A DNA stretch of 36,467 bases from Verrucomicrobiota bacterium (GCA_016235585.1 JACRJY010000113.1:1-36467); one strand, 5' to 3'; counted from the stretch's first letter, positions 10,332-19,015 are shown. Numbers and translations: made by a program. The notes: generated by a model not told the origin, from the sequence alone.

Positions 10332-13300
10332 ATGGCGGGGGACGACACACCACTACGCCGCTGCTTGCACCGATGGCTGCGGGCCGCGTTCATTGTCCTC
10401 GCGGGCTTTTCCCTCGCCGCCGAGGACAACACCCTCACGGTGCTGGACGGCACGGGCACCAGTGTGGGTGGCCCGTTCACTCTGGGCGCGACCGGCACGA
10501 ACAATTTCCTGCTGCTCACCAACGGCGGGCGCCTTACCAACACCCACGCCTTCATCGGTTCCAACACCACCGCCAACGGCAATGTCGTCGTGGTGACGGG
10601 AACAAACTCACTCTGGCAGATCAACGGATCGATCAACGGCTCGAACACCATCGGCCACTTCGGTGCCAGCAACCAGCTGTTCATCCTCAACGGCGGCGCG
10701 GTGGTGAACAGCAACGGCACGATTGGCGCGCTGGCCTCGGCCAGCAACAACTCCGTCACCGTCGCAGGAACGGGGTCACAGTGGATCAATCAGGGCCTGC
10801 TGCGCGTCGGCAATGCGGGCCAGTTCAACCAGCTTCGGATCACCGACGGGGGCTTGGTGGCCAGCGTGACCGCGCGTATTGGTGTTTCCAATTCAGCCAT
10901 CTCGAATCTCGTAGAAGTGTCCGGTGCTGGCTCGCGCTGGCTGAACAGCGGAAGCCTGACTCTCGGCACCGGCGGGGCGGGCAACCAGTTGTTGATTGCC
11001 GGCGGCGGGTTCGTGAGCAACGGCGTGGTTACGGTGGGCGCGACGGCATCCGCCAGCAACAATTTCATCTCCGTCGCCGGTTCCAATTCCCTCTGGCTTA
11101 TCAACGGCTCGAACACCATCGGGGCCAATAGTTCCTTCAATCGAATACTGGTTTCCGACGGGGCCGTGGTGCAGAACGTGCGGGGCTACATTGGCGGGAA
11201 CACGAACAGTTTCAGCAACCAGGTCGTCGTCACTGGCACTGGGTCGCGCTGGGAAAATTCCGGGGCGCTGGCGCTGGGAAATAGCGGTTCGGGCAATTCA
11301 CTGGAGATTTATTCCGGTGGCGTGGTCACCAGTGCTTCATCTGTAATCGGGCAAACCAAACGAATCGGTTCTTCTTTCAGTGGAACTGCTTTTTTAGCGA
11401 CCAACAGTCGCGTGCTGGTTTCAGGACCGGGATCTTTTTGGGATGCAGGCACCAACCTCACTTTCGACTCTAGCCGCAGCAACCGGCTCGAAATCCTTGA
11501 AGGCGGACGAGTGGACAGCGGTTCATCCTTCATCGGCGGCTCCGGTGGAGCGGCCATCGTTGCGGGAAACGGATCAGTCTGGAATGCCGGCACCAATTTG
11601 ACCCTGTTGTCATCCAGTTCAGGCAACCGGTTTGCGGTTACAAACGGCGGCGTGGTTAACAGTGGGCGGGGCAGTCTTTCCGGCAACAACAACGTGGTGT
11701 GGATTTCCGATCCGGGATCGCAATGGCGGATCACCAACGATCTCATTGTGGCCGGATACAATAACGCGGCTGGCACAATTATCTATGCGTCGGCGCAACT
11801 GGTCGTCACCAATGGCGGCGAGTTGTTCACCAGTAATGCGAGAATCGGAACCGCCACATCATTTTCTACCCCATCGCCTTCATTTCGCCGCTGGACAAAC
11901 CTGGTCTTTGTTTCCGGCTCGAATTCAGTCTGGTCGAATCAAACTACCATTGTAATGGGAACCAATTCTAGTTTGTCTGTCAGCACCAACCGGCTCGTCA
12001 TTGAGAACGGCGGCAAAGTGATCACCGACAGCCTGCTCACCGCCTCGTATTTGAGTTCAATCGCCGATCGCAACGAGGTTAACATCCAGAACGGTCACCT
12101 CGCGGCCACCAACGCGGGCGGAACCGGCCTCATAGACCTCTCCCGTGGCTCATTGCAGGTGAGTGGCGGCACTCTGGACACGGAGACTTTGATCAGTTCC
12201 ACCGTCCAGACAACCAACCGGGTGACAGTTGGCTACGCCGGGGATTTGACCAACGGCATCATTCGCATCGGCAAATCCAACGGCGTTTGGAGCGCATCGG
12301 GCAGCTTCACTCGCGTGGGCGATTTGACGGTGGGAGAAAACGCTGCCGGATCGCTGGCGCTGCTCAACGCTCCTTCCGGTTTTTTCGCTTCCTTTATTGC
12401 CAATTCCATTTACGTGGGCAGTTCTTCTCAAAGTCTTGGAACGATTCAACTTGCCGGATCGAACACCGTCATGCAGAGCCTGGGGTTGGTTTCCGTGGGC
12501 AGCAACGGCGTCACGTTTGGAAACGGCTCGCTGATCTTGAGCAGCGGGGCCACACTGGACGCCCCCATCCTGCTCGGTGGCGACGCGGGCACAGGCGTGA
12601 TCAGCAACCGGGGCGGCATTTACCAGTTTGGCACCAACGCGCCGCGCATTTCCGCCGGCAATGTCTTTTTGAACGACGGGCTGATTGGCTATCGGGGCAT
12701 CACCAACGCGCCCGTCACGCTGGCGGCCATAGGCGAGGCGGGCAATATCATCCGCACCGGCTCGGCTAGTTTCATGTTCACGCGGGCCAGCAATGCCCCG
12801 GTGGAACAGGTGATTCTTCGGACAAGCAGCCCGGAGTATTTCTCCACTTTGGTGCTGCGGAGCAACTCGGCCTTGGTGGCGAACTCCGTGGAGATTGGCC
12901 CCGGCGCGGTGCTAGCGGTGACAAACGGGACGGCCTTGATCACCGGCGCGTTGACCAACCGGGGAGCGCTGGGCGGCCAGCGCGGCACAGCGACGTATCA
13001 GGGGCTGGCGGTCATGCGGGAAGGCGCATCTGTCTTCGGCACTGGCATGGAACACCGCTTTTTCGGCGGACTGCTCATCCAGAGCAATCAGTTCGTGGTC
13101 GCGCCCGGCTCGATCTTCGAGGCGCAGGACATCGCCGTGGAGGGCGGTGGCCTGCTGGTGGCCGGCGGCACGTTGCAGTTCACCAATGGCCCGGTCTCGA
13201 TTGCCAGCGGCGTTGCGTTGAGCAACGGCATTCTCTCGTTTCGTAACCATGCAGCGGCACCGCCGGCTTTGGATGGCCAGTTCACCAACATCACCTATTT

Positions 13301-15509
13301 GGGAGATACCACGCTGCGGTTGAACAACTCCACCAATGCCTCGGCAGGAGACTTCATCTTCAAATCCGGCAACACCGGGGGGTTCGCCGGTTTGCGGTTG
13401 GAAGGCGGCACAAATCTTTGGCAAAGCGACTCGCTGACCATCGGTCCGGGTGGCAGTTTGTTCGTTACCAACACCACGGCGGCGATTGACATTCGCGCCA
13501 ACATCATGCTTGTGACCAACGGCACGGTTACTAACTACTCCTCGACTCTCGGGCTGCCGGGACTGGATGCCAGCAATAAGAGTTTCTCTCTCTGGATCAC
13601 CGGCAGCAATGCAGCATGGGATTCCCGTTCAACGGTGGCGACCCGCGTTGGAAATCAGACCGACAGCAACACCCTCGTGGTTAGCAATGGTGCATTCCTC
13701 AGGTTGAGCGGCAGCACCTATGTGGGCTACGGGGGCGCATCCGCGACGAATATGGAGTCTGCAAACAACAATCGCCTGGCGATTGTCGGAACAAATTCCA
13801 CCTTGCTGCAATCCGGCAGCCAGTTTGCTTTGGGTTATTACAGCAGCGACAATCTGATTGAAGTGCGAAACGGAGGCAGGCTCACCAATACTGCTTCTGC
13901 TTCGTATATCGGATACCAAGCTTCGAGCAACAATGTCGTCCTAGTCTCCGGCCAAGGTTCAGTTATCAGCAACGGCGGATGGCTGTATTTGGGTTACTAT
14001 TCGAGCAGCAATCAACTGGTGGTGCGCGATGGCGGACGGATGGAAAATCAAGGGCTGACATTTTTGGGATATGAGACGTCGAGCTACAATATCACGCTTA
14101 TCTCTGGCCAAGGCTCTACGCTTCATATTGGCGCTTCCGGTCAATTGAGATTAGGCGATTCTTCCAGTAGCAATCAATTAGTAGTGCGCGATGGCGGGCG
14201 AATCGAAAATAGTGGCAGTTCCTATATCGGTTTTTGGAACAGCACCAACAATGTGGCTTTGGTCACTGGCAGGGGTTCCACTTTCAGCAACGGAGGAAGT
14301 TTGGAACTCGGATTTTCCAGCCTCTCAAGTTCGAACCAGCTGATTGTCACGAAGGGCGGGCTCGTCACCGCGCCCACAATTAGCCTCGATAATGGAGACA
14401 ATGGGATCCTGAAAGTTCACGGCGGGAATGTTTCCGCTGGAAACATGACAATCGGTGATTTCTCCAGTGGTCAACTGGATTTTCAGGGAGGGACTATTAC
14501 GGTTACGAGCAATTTTATTGCTAGAGGAAGCACGGACGCCAAAGTCAACTTCGCTGGCGGCATTCTGCACACGCGCGATTCCACTGTGGATCTCGGCCAG
14601 ACCTTCACCGTCGGCGATGGCAGCCGTTACGCGCGCCTCAATCTTCTCGGCGGCACGAATTCCTACGCGCAGGGCGTGCGGCTCTCGCTCAATGCCGCGC
14701 TCACCGGCACGGGGCTGGTGCGCGGCTCCGTCACCAGCGCCGGGGCCATCCGCCCCGGCAACTCCGCTGGCAGCCTCACCATCGAGGGCGACTTAAGTCT
14801 GGAGGATTCCGCCAGCCTCACCTTTGAAATCGGCGGCCTGCTGCAAGGCGCGAATTACGATTTCCTCACCGTGACGAACTTCGTCCAGTTCGCCGGGATG
14901 TTGAGCTTGAAACTGATCAACGGCTTCAACCCATCGGCGGCGGACAGTTTCACGCTGATGAACTTCGCCGCCCAAAGCGGCGCGTTCAACAACGCGTTCA
15001 ACGGCGGGCGGCTGCTCACGGCGGATCATCTCGGCTCCTTCCTCATCAACAACACCGGCACAAATCTGACGGCCAGCAGCTACCAGTCGGCGGATCTGGA
15101 CGGCGACGGCATCGAGGATGCCTGGGCGATGGCGAACTTTGGAAAAACCCCGCTGCCCGCGAGCGCGGGGCCGGAGGACAAGTTCGGCGACGCAGACAGC
15201 GACGGCGCGAGCAACTACGCCGAATTCCTCGCCGGCACGGATCCCAACGACGCGGCGAGCGCGCTGCGCCTGCTGTCCGTCGCCCCCGACGCGGACGGAA
15301 ACATGGCGGTGCAGTTCAGTTGCGTGGAGGGACGGAACTACGGTTTGTTCTATTCCTACGACCTGCGGAACTGGACGGAGATTGTGGAGCCGGAGTTCAC
15401 CTATCCGTCAGCCGACGTGGGCCAGTGGATTGACGACGGCGGACAGACGGGAGATCTGCTGCCGGCCACTGGCAGCGCGGGGCGCTTCTATCGCGTGACG
15501 CTGAAGTAA
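10332..15509 (+). CDS. Giant secreted T5SS/PEP-CTERM-type repeat protein with Ca-binding-like C-terminus
   Basis: 1725 residues. ATG 10332 has AGGAAA 6 nt upstream, and a signal peptide follows (R-A-A-F-I-V-L-A-G-F-S-L-A-A). Most of the protein is tens of copies of a degenerate repeat of about 45-55 residues of the type L-x-V-G...N-Q-L-x-I-x-x-G-G-x-V...S-N-N-x-V-x-V-x-G-x-G-S-x-W, as in TIGR04393-like T5SS/PEP-CTERM-associated repeats, expected to fold as a long beta-helix. Repeats around residues 1160-1340 are unusually similar to one another. Near 1586-1645 come D-L-D-G-D-G-I-E-D-A-W and D-A-D-S-D-G-A-S-N-Y-A-E-F, calcium-loop-like (thrombospondin-3/dockerin type). The last 80 residues form a domain ending R-F-Y-R-V-T-L-K. 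No autotransporter beta-barrel or PEP-CTERM helix is visible. Probable role: surface adhesion or matrix (inference). Confidence 0.85.
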   Translation: MAGDDTPLRRCLHRWLRAAFIVLAGFSLAAEDNTLTVLDGTGTSVGGPFTLGATGTNNFLLLTNGGRLTNTHAFIGSNTTANGNVVVVTGTNSLWQINGSINGSNTIGHFGASNQLFILNGGAVVNSNGTIGALASASNNSVTVAGTGSQWINQGLLRVGNAGQFNQLRITDGGLVASVTARIGVSNSAISNLVEVSGAGSRWLNSGSLTLGTGGAGNQLLIAGGGFVSNGVVTVGATASASNNFISVAGSNSLWLINGSNTIGANSSFNRILVSDGAVVQNVRGYIGGNTNSFSNQVVVTGTGSRWENSGALALGNSGSGNSLEIYSGGVVTSASSVIGQTKRIGSSFSGTAFLATNSRVLVSGPGSFWDAGTNLTFDSSRSNRLEILEGGRVDSGSSFIGGSGGAAIVAGNGSVWNAGTNLTLLSSSSGNRFAVTNGGVVNSGRGSLSGNNNVVWISDPGSQWRITNDLIVAGYNNAAGTIIYASAQLVVTNGGELFTSNARIGTATSFSTPSPSFRRWTNLVFVSGSNSVWSNQTTIVMGTNSSLSVSTNRLVIENGGKVITDSLLTASYLSSIADRNEVNIQNGHLAATNAGGTGLIDLSRGSLQVSGGTLDTETLISSTVQTTNRVTVGYAGDLTNGIIRIGKSNGVWSASGSFTRVGDLTVGENAAGSLALLNAPSGFFASFIANSIYVGSSSQSLGTIQLAGSNTVMQSLGLVSVGSNGVTFGNGSLILSSGATLDAPILLGGDAGTGVISNRGGIYQFGTNAPRISAGNVFLNDGLIGYRGITNAPVTLAAIGEAGNIIRTGSASFMFTRASNAPVEQVILRTSSPEYFSTLVLRSNSALVANSVEIGPGAVLAVTNGTALITGALTNRGALGGQRGTATYQGLAVMREGASVFGTGMEHRFFGGLLIQSNQFVVAPGSIFEAQDIAVEGGGLLVAGGTLQFTNGPVSIASGVALSNGILSFRNHAAAPPALDGQFTNITYLGDTTLRLNNSTNASAGDFIFKSGNTGGFAGLRLEGGTNLWQSDSLTIGPGGSLFVTNTTAAIDIRANIMLVTNGTVTNYSSTLGLPGLDASNKSFSLWITGSNAAWDSRSTVATRVGNQTDSNTLVVSNGAFLRLSGSTYVGYGGASATNMESANNNRLAIVGTNSTLLQSGSQFALGYYSSDNLIEVRNGGRLTNTASASYIGYQASSNNVVLVSGQGSVISNGGWLYLGYYSSSNQLVVRDGGRMENQGLTFLGYETSSYNITLISGQGSTLHIGASGQLRLGDSSSSNQLVVRDGGRIENSGSSYIGFWNSTNNVALVTGRGSTFSNGGSLELGFSSLSSSNQLIVTKGGLVTAPTISLDNGDNGILKVHGGNVSAGNMTIGDFSSGQLDFQGGTITVTSNFIARGSTDAKVNFAGGILHTRDSTVDLGQTFTVGDGSRYARLNLLGGTNSYAQGVRLSLNAALTGTGLVRGSVTSAGAIRPGNSAGSLTIEGDLSLEDSASLTFEIGGLLQGANYDFLTVTNFVQFAGMLSLKLINGFNPSAADSFTLMNFAAQSGAFNNAFNGGRLLTADHLGSFLINNTGTNLTASSYQSADLDGDGIEDAWAMANFGKTPLPASAGPEDKFGDADSDGASNYAEFLAGTDPNDAASALRLLSVAPDADGNMAVQFSCVEGRNYGLFYSYDLRNWTEIVEPEFTYPSADVGQWIDDGGQTGDLLPATGSAGRFYRVTLK

Positions 15510-15550
15510 TCGGAGAAACCCAGCCCGTCCCAAAAAGACAAACTGGGCTA

Positions 15551-15579
15551 TTGACACTCCCTTTGGATTTTGTTCCCAT
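15551..15579 (+). promoter_or_regulatory. rplU: Possible promoter for rplU-rpmA
   Basis: A perfect TTGACA -35 hexamer (15551-15556) lies 50 bp before rplU. At a 17-bp spacing the -10 is poor (TCCCAT), so this is a weak call. Confidence 0.3.
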
Positions 15580-15605
15580 CGCTCCCCTTTGATTGGGAAA
15601 ATTTT

Positions 15606-15917
15606 ATGTATGCTGTTTTAGAAACGGGCAGTAAGCAATATCGCGTGAGCGCGGGCGACACCCTGCAAATCGAGCGCCTCGACGTGCCGGCGGGCCAGCC
15701 GCACACCTTCAACCGCGTGCTGCTCGTGAGCAACGACGGCAAGATCACCGTGGGCGCTCCCACCGTCGCCGGCTCCACCGTCGAGGCCGACGTGGTGGAG
15801 CACATCCGCGGCGTAAAGGTGACCACCTTCAAGATGAAACGCCGCAAGGGCTATCACAAGACCATCGGCCACCGGCAGGAACTCACCATCGTGAAGATCA
15901 AGGAGATCAAGGCCTGA
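15606..15917 (+). CDS. rplU: 50S ribosomal protein L21
   Basis: 103 residues, the usual L21 length. It begins M-Y-A-V-L-E-T-G-S-K-Q-Y-R-V and ends with the conserved K-R-R-K-G-Y-H-K-T-I-G-H-R-Q segment that contacts 23S rRNA. First gene of the classic rplU-rpmA-obg order. Translation starts at the ATG after an A/T-rich leader without a strong Shine-Dalgarno. Only 42 bp separate it from rpmA, most of which is a heptamer repeat array. Confidence 0.97.
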   Translation: MYAVLETGSKQYRVSAGDTLQIERLDVPAGQPHTFNRVLLVSNDGKITVGAPTVAGSTVEADVVEHIRGVKVTTFKMKRRKGYHKTIGHRQELTIVKIKEIKA

Positions 15918-15926
15918 TTCAGGTCG

Positions 15927-15954
15927 CTCTCAACTCTCAACTTTCAACCACCCA
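15927..15954 (+). repeat. Heptamer array CTCTCAA/CTTTCAA between rplU and rpmA
   Basis: Two CTCTCAA units, one CTTTCAA and one degenerate CCACCCA in strict 7-bp register. It begins 9 nt after the rplU stop and ends 5 nt before the rpmA ATG. There is no Shine-Dalgarno sequence in this leader. The same kind of array lies between korA and korB. Confidence 0.75.
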
Positions 15955-15959
15955 CTTTT

Positions 15960-16229
15960 ATGGCACATAAAAAAGGTCAGGGCAGCGTCCGCAACGGGCG
16001 CGACAGCGTCAGCAAGCGGCTCGGCGTGAAGGCGTATGGCGGCGAGACCGTCACCGCCGGCAGCATCATCGTCCGCCAGCGCGGCTCGAAGTTTGTCGCG
16101 GGCCGCAACGTCGGCGTGGGCCGCGACTGGACTCTCTTCGCCCTCGTGGACGGCAAGGTGCTGTTCGACAAGAACCGCCGCCGCATCAACATCGTCCCCG
16201 CCCCGGCAGCCGCGGCGGCGAACAACTAA
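15960..16229 (+). CDS. rpmA: 50S ribosomal protein L27
   Basis: 89 residues, starting directly with [16 protein letters not shown] and continuing [18 protein letters not shown] and P-G-style loop residues typical of L27 (here G-R-N-V-G-V-G-R-D). The N-terminus near the peptidyl-transferase centre is intact and lacks the cleavable extension seen in Firmicutes. The alanine-rich end ([10 protein letters not shown]) is species specific. An intrinsic terminator follows, so obg may be at least partly transcribed separately. Confidence 0.97.
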   Translation: MAHKKGQGSVRNGRDSVSKRLGVKAYGGETVTAGSIIVRQRGSKFVAGRNVGVGRDWTLFALVDGKVLFDKNRRRINIVPAPAAAAANN

Positions 16230-16250
16230 ATCCCTTTGAACATCGCACCA

Positions 16251-16283
16251 CGGCGAGGTGTTCAGCCTCGCCGTTTTTCTTTT
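16251..16283 (+). terminator. Intrinsic terminator after rpmA
   Basis: Stem CGGCGAGG/CCTCGCCG with a 7-nt loop, followed by TTTTTCTTTT. It sits between rpmA and obg. Confidence 0.85.
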
Positions 16284-16332
16284 CCAATCTGGAATTTCCG
16301 GCACACTGGTGGCGGAACTCCACGCAACGCGA

Positions 16333-17505
16333 ATGTTTGTTGATCAAATCAAGGTCTTCGCCCGCGCCGGCCACGGCGGCAAGGGCGCGGTGGCGTTTCA
16401 TCGCGAGGCCTACATCCCCAAGGGCGGCCCCAGCGGCGGCAACGGCGGGCGCGGCGGCAGCGTCATCCTCCAGGCCGATCACGATCTCAACAACCTGATC
16501 CACCAGTATTACACTCCGCGCCTCATCGCCCCGGGCGGCGAGGGCGGCATGGGCAAGGGCATGGACGGCCACGCGGGCAAGGATCTCATCGTCAAAGTCC
16601 CGTGCGGCACGCTCGTGTGGAAGTTGAAGACCGCGCTCGAATCCATCGCGTCCGAGGAGCCGGAGCCGGAAACGGATGCGCCGGCGCAAATCCGCGCCAG
16701 CACGAGCCAGCGCCCGGTGATCCGCTCGGCCCACGGCCAGCGGGCGCAGGAAATCAATCTTTCAGCAGAGGACGAGCACACCGCCGCCGCCCACGAGGAC
16801 GCCCCCGGTGAACTGGTCGCCGACCTCACCGAGCACGGCCAGCAGTTCGTCCTCTGCAAGGGCGGGCGCGGCGGGCTGGGCAACCGCAACTTCGCCACCG
16901 CGCGCCGGCAAACGCCGCGTTTCGCCCAGCCGGGCGAGCCGGGCGGCGAAGGGGATTACCTGCTCGAACTGCGCCTCATCGCCGAGGTCGGACTGGTCGG
17001 CTATCCGAATGCCGGCAAATCCACGCTGCTCACGGCCATCTCGCACGCGCGCCCGAAGATTGCGGCGTATCCGTTCACCACGCTCACGCCGCAGATTGGC
17101 ATCGTGGAATACGCCGACTGGAAGCGCCTCACCGTGTGCGACGTGCCGGGCCTGATCGAGGGCGCCAGCAACAACGTCGGCCTCGGCCACGCCTTCCTGC
17201 GGCACATCAAGCGCTGCAAGGTTCTCGTGCTGCTGCTCGACATGGCCGGCACCGATGGCCGCGCGCCGTGGGATGATTACCACCAGCTCTTGAGCGAACT
17301 CGAACTCTACGACCCCGCGCTCCTGAAAAGGCCGCGCCTCGTCGTGGCCAACAAAATGGACGAAGCCCAGGCCGAGGCGAACTTGAAGGCGTTCAAGCGC
17401 AAGATTCGCAAGACGCCCGTGCTGCCCATCGCGGCGGCGTTTGACGAGGGCATCCCGAAATTCAAGCAGACCATCCGCGACGCGGTCGAAGAATGCGAGG
17501 GTTGA
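16333..17505 (+). CDS. obg: GTPase Obg/CgtA with an expanded Obg-domain loop
   Basis: 390 residues from ATG 16333 (M-F-V-D-Q-I-K-V-F-A-R-A-G-H-G-G-K-G). The glycine-rich Obg fold covers about residues 1-215, then the G domain: G1 G-Y-P-N-A-G-K-S (223-230), G3 D-V-P-G-L-I-E-G-A and G4 N-K-M-D. It acts in 50S assembly and stress control, consistent with its position after rplU-rpmA. Unlike the usual protein, the strand pair after V-P-C-G-T-L-V-W is interrupted by about 60 extra residues (about 98-158, acidic and Ala/Glu/Thr rich) before E-L-V-A-D-L-T-E-H-G. It has no C-terminal OCT domain. The frame extends upstream to 16258 through the terminator, so that start is rejected. Confidence 0.94.
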   Translation: MFVDQIKVFARAGHGGKGAVAFHREAYIPKGGPSGGNGGRGGSVILQADHDLNNLIHQYYTPRLIAPGGEGGMGKGMDGHAGKDLIVKVPCGTLVWKLKTALESIASEEPEPETDAPAQIRASTSQRPVIRSAHGQRAQEINLSAEDEHTAAAHEDAPGELVADLTEHGQQFVLCKGGRGGLGNRNFATARRQTPRFAQPGEPGGEGDYLLELRLIAEVGLVGYPNAGKSTLLTAISHARPKIAAYPFTTLTPQIGIVEYADWKRLTVCDVPGLIEGASNNVGLGHAFLRHIKRCKVLVLLLDMAGTDGRAPWDDYHQLLSELELYDPALLKRPRLVVANKMDEAQAEANLKAFKRKIRKTPVLPIAAAFDEGIPKFKQTIRDAVEECEG

Positions 17506-17545
17506 AAACGCTCCGTGCGTTCCGGCGGGGCGGGAGTTGTGTCCG

Positions 17546-18673
17546 ATGAAAGTTTGCATCGCCAGTGTCGAAACGTTTCCCGTGCTCTATCCCGTCGCGG
17601 GGCGGTTCAAGTTTTTCGAGAACGCCGCCGGGCGCGCCGTGGGCCGGCCCTCGGTGTTGGTCAAAATCACGGCGGACGACGGCACGGTGGGCTGGGGCGA
17701 AAGCGTGCCGACCAACCGCTGGAGCTACGAGACGATGGAGTCGGTGCTCACCACCATCCGCCACTATCTCGCGCCGGAGTTGATGGGCCGCGCCCCGTTC
17801 GACACCGAGGCGCTGCACGCGGCGATGAACCGCACCATCGCGCCGTCATTCTCGACCGGCCAGCCGATTTGCAAGACGGGCATTGACCTCGCGCTGTTTG
17901 ATCTCACGGGAAAACTGCTGAAGCAGTCCGCCGCGCAACGCTGGGGCCGCCGCGACCGCGACTCCGTGGCGTTGAGCTGGACGCTCAATCCGCGCGCGCT
18001 GGACGAAGTCGAGGGCCTCGTCGCGCAGGCGCACGCGCGCGGCTGGCGGCATTTCAACATCAAGATTGCGCCCGACCCGAAGTTTGATCTGGAACTGCTG
18101 CGGCTCGTGAAGCGCCTCGCGCCGGATGCGGAACTGTGGGCCGACGCCAACGGCGGCTACACCGAGGCCGACGCGCTCGCGGTCGCGCCGAAGCTGGCTG
18201 ATCTCGGCATCGCGTTCTTCGAGCAGCCCGTCACGGCGAACCGCCTCGGCAGTTTCGCGAAGCTCAAGCAGCAGGGCGCGCTGCCCATCATCATGGACGA
18301 GGGCGTGGTGTCCGTGGTCGAACTGGAGGAGTTTCACCGGCTCAAGCTGCTCGACGGCGTGGCGGTGAAAGTCGCGCGTTGCGGCGGGCTGACGGAAGCG
18401 CGGCGGCAGGTGAAATTTCTCGAAGACAACGGCCTCCTTTTTCTCGGCAGCGGGCTGACCGACCCGGATGTTTCCCTTTCCGCGTCGCTCGCGCTGTTCG
18501 CCGCGCACGGACTGCGGCACGCCGCCGCGCTCAACGGCCCGCAGTTTCTCACGGCCAGCGTGCTCAAGCATCCGTTTGCGCCGGTGGATGGCCGGCTTCC
18601 GTCGCCCGCCGGGCACGGTTTGGACATCGAAGTGGACGAGGCCAAGCTCGCGTCGCTGCGGTGGCCAGTCTGA
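17546..18673 (+). CDS. Mandelate racemase/muconate lactonizing enzyme family protein
   Basis: 375-residue enolase-superfamily enzyme. GGGAG lies about 9 nt before ATG 17546. It has the N-terminal capping domain and C-terminal barrel: metal ligands in W-A-D-A-N-G-G-Y, F-F-E-Q-P-V and I-M-D-E-G-V-V, and the distal Lys in V-K-V-A-R-C-G-G-L-T-E-A. This pattern points to the muconate-cycloisomerase/dipeptide-epimerase branch. The KxK motif on the second strand reads N-I-K (F-N-I-K-I-A-P-D), so the first lysine is replaced by Asn. Substrate is unknown; cycloisomerisation, racemisation or dehydration of an acid sugar or dipeptide are possible. It follows obg by 40 bp and may be cotranscribed with it. 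Confidence 0.85.
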   Translation: MKVCIASVETFPVLYPVAGRFKFFENAAGRAVGRPSVLVKITADDGTVGWGESVPTNRWSYETMESVLTTIRHYLAPELMGRAPFDTEALHAAMNRTIAPSFSTGQPICKTGIDLALFDLTGKLLKQSAAQRWGRRDRDSVALSWTLNPRALDEVEGLVAQAHARGWRHFNIKIAPDPKFDLELLRLVKRLAPDAELWADANGGYTEADALAVAPKLADLGIAFFEQPVTANRLGSFAKLKQQGALPIIMDEGVVSVVELEEFHRLKLLDGVAVKVARCGGLTEARRQVKFLEDNGLLFLGSGLTDPDVSLSASLALFAAHGLRHAAALNGPQFLTASVLKHPFAPVDGRLPSPAGHGLDIEVDEAKLASLRWPV

Positions 18674-18757
18674 AATCGCCGCTCCCATTCCGCCGGGCGG
18701 CCATGATCCGGCCACGGCGGGCTTGCCTTCCGCGAAGGGGTGGAACATCTTCCGCCC

Positions 18758-19015
18758 ATGGCCCTGCCGCAAACGCCGGTGACGCTGACGCCCGAGCAAA
18801 TCGCCGAGTTGAACGAGAAACTCGCCCGGACGCGCCACGACATCAACAACCACCTCGCCCTCGTCGTCGCGAGCGTGGAACTCATCCGCCTCAAGCCCGG
18901 CATGGCCCCGCGCTACGTGGACACCATCGAGCAGCAGCCCGACAAGATCATCGCCCAGATGCGCGGCTTCTCCCGCGAGTTTGAGGCGGCGCTCGGCATC
19001 ACGCCGGAGGGTTGA
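18758..19015 (+). CDS. Small histidine-kinase-dimerisation-like protein
   Basis: 85 residues from ATG 18758; an in-frame GTG at 18740 would add six residues. The sequence L-A-R-T-R-H-D-I-N-N-H-L-A-L-V-V-A-S-V-E-L-I-R, followed by a second helix D-T-I-E-Q-Q-P-D-K-I-I-A-Q-M-R-G-F-S-R-E-F-E, looks like the two-helix hairpin of a HisKA-type dimerisation/phosphoacceptor domain, with His in the H-D-I-N-N box. No ATPase, receiver or membrane segment accompanies it. It could be a histidine phosphotransfer protein or merely a helical protein with a chance match. Its 3' end overlaps the convergent cysteine-cluster gene by 17 bp. Confidence 0.6.
   Translation: MALPQTPVTLTPEQIAELNEKLARTRHDINNHLALVVASVELIRLKPGMAPRYVDTIEQQPDKIIAQMRGFSREFEAALGITPEG

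Noticed and set aside
13800..14345. CRISPR-like or tandem-repeat array
   Set aside because: Repeats of about 155 bp are in frame and encode beta-helix modules; there are no uniform short repeats with unique spacers.
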